A stretch of DNA of 6,517 bases from Candidatus Aenigmatarchaeota archaeon. Lineage in GTDB: Archaea; Aenigmatarchaeota; Aenigmatarchaeia; CG10238-14. The notes beneath the pieces were generated by a model. The model was not told the origin of the DNA. It saw nothing but the letters and a program-made list of their open reading frames with translations, and ran no database searches. The number at the start of each line of letters is the position of its first letter. Position 1 is the first letter of the stretch. Made by a program: the position numbers and the translations under genes. The DNA lies in contig JAFCCM010000087.1 of assembly GCA_017610225.1 (NCBI GenBank), positions 1-6,517 of the forward strand, in the 5' to 3' direction. Below are positions 5,738-6,517 of the stretch, one piece after another.

Positions 5738-6517
5738 CTAGTCAGTTAATAGTGTTTCTAGTTTTTTAGAAAGCAACATATAATCCCACTTTTTCATTTG
5801 TCTTTCTGCTTTTACTCTCATTGAATATAGATCTTCTTGTAATACTTCACATACTTTATCGACAAAACAATTAAATGCATCTTTATTAAAAATATTTGAA
5901 AAATTTAATACAAAACCATCGTCTTGTAAGACTTCTTTATTTGCTCCATTATTCATACAAATAGTTAAACATCCGCCTGCAGCAGCTTCAATAAATACTC
6001 TTCCAAATGTCTCATGATATGTACTAGGAGCTAAATATAAATTAGATTGCTTAAAAACATAAGCTAATCCTTTCATGGAAATAGGTTTAAATAAATTAAT
6101 ATCTTTCATATTATTCAATCTTTGAAATATAGTATTGTATTGTTGATCATTTTCTTTATCACCATATAACTCAAATGATGAATATATATCTAGATGTAAT
6201 TTTTCATTTTTAGATTTAATTTTTATCTCTTCAAATAAATCAGGAATAATCTCTAAACCTTTATATGGAATACTTGCAAAAACTAATTTATTTAAATCTC
6301 TTTCAGCATAACCATTATATAAAGAACTGTCAATAGGGTTTCCTAAAACGGTTATCTTCTTTGGATGAACCTTTAAATAGTCGATGAATGTTTGTCGTTG
6401 CCACTTAGAAACACAAATTATTTTATCTAAGTGTTGTTCTGCATTTAGATTCATCATCCATTTAACATGTTCCTGATCATATGCGTCATGTGAAATATAA
6501 AATATTTTTTTAGATTT
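5738..6517 (-). CDS. GT4-type (GT-B fold) glycosyltransferase, N-terminus beyond window edge
   Basis: The frame is open from the right edge to the stop at 5738-5740, giving 259 residues. An internal ATG at 6455-6457 gives 239, but the frame continues upstream with sensible coding (KKIFYISHDAYDQEHVKW), so the real start lies outside the window. Numbering from that internal Met, the visible part is mostly the C-terminal Rossmann domain: an interdomain-type segment DKIICVSKWQRQTF (11-24), VLGNPID (37-43), ASIPYKGLEIIPDLF (61-75), and the signature LAPSTYHETFGRVFIEAAAG (142-161). Glu149 and Glu157 make the E-x7-E motif of retaining family-4 enzymes, which contacts the nucleotide sugar. A helical tail (196-239) closes the protein. 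The substrate is unknown. It is the first visible gene of the - strand group, followed by propeller B after 24 nt, and is not homologous to the GT-A enzyme two genes downstream. It is probably cytoplasmic. Confidence 0.87.
   Translation of the reverse strand, partial: KSKKIFYISHDAYDQEHVKWMMNLNAEQHLDKIICVSKWQRQTFIDYLKVHPKKITVLGNPIDSSLYNGYAERDLNKLVFASIPYKGLEIIPDLFEEIKIKSKNEKLHLDIYSSFELYGDKENDQQYNTIFQRLNNMKDINLFKPISMKGLAYVFKQSNLYLAPSTYHETFGRVFIEAAAGGCLTICMNNGANKEVLQDDGFVLNFSNIFNKDAFNCFVDKVCEVLQEDLYSMRVKAERQMKKWDYMLLSKKLETLLTD

Noticed and set aside
5738..6457. Treating the ATG at 6455-6457 as the true start of the GT4-type gene
   Set aside because: The frame stays open to the window edge and encodes family-like residues upstream (YISHDAYDQEHV). 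A GT-B enzyme of 239 residues would lack nearly all of its N-terminal domain.
1..6517. tRNA genes, insertion sequences or attachment sites
   Set aside because: Nearly the whole window is filled by long coding frames. I saw no cloverleaf-like segment, transposase motif or terminal inverted repeat; the only clear inverted repeat is the terminator at 794-831.

Overview
The window looks like part of an AT-rich tailed-phage genome (roughly 70 % A+T by eye). Genes are densely packed, gaps are 8-68 nt, and most starts have a clear Shine-Dalgarno (GGAG or AAGGA). The two most distinctive genes encode tail-fibre-like repeat proteins of a kind familiar from marine and environmental T4-like phages. Nothing in the window identifies the host. 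The strong Shine-Dalgarno sequences argue weakly against a host group that does not use them, such as Bacteroidetes.

Layout. Bases 1-779 are read on the + strand: the tail end of an unidentified gene that may encode a virion protein, then a small acidic protein of unknown function. A perfect 16-bp stem-loop (794-831) separates this side from five genes read convergently on the - strand, from the right edge down to 839. In transcription order these are: a GT4-type (GT-B) glycosyltransferase whose start lies beyond the right edge; a six-repeat kelch-like beta-propeller protein; a protein with two tandem GT-A (GT2-like) glycosyltransferase domains; a second six-repeat kelch-like protein; and a coiled-coil protein of unknown function. 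Gaps within this group are only 8-30 nt, so it is probably one transcript whose promoter lies outside the window.

How they may work together. The two kelch-like proteins have the same plan: a short N-terminal tryptophan module, then six 48-51-residue repeats. They are best read as paralogous adhesins or receptor-binding proteins. Their scaffold residues hardly change from repeat to repeat. Two short stretches per repeat vary almost freely, and by alignment with kelch propellers both should lie on the same face, which would give a diversified binding surface. The alternation glycosyltransferase - propeller - tandem glycosyltransferase - propeller raises the possibility that the enzymes glycosylate the propellers or other virion proteins, or alter the host surface glycan the propellers bind. 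That link is inference from gene order only.
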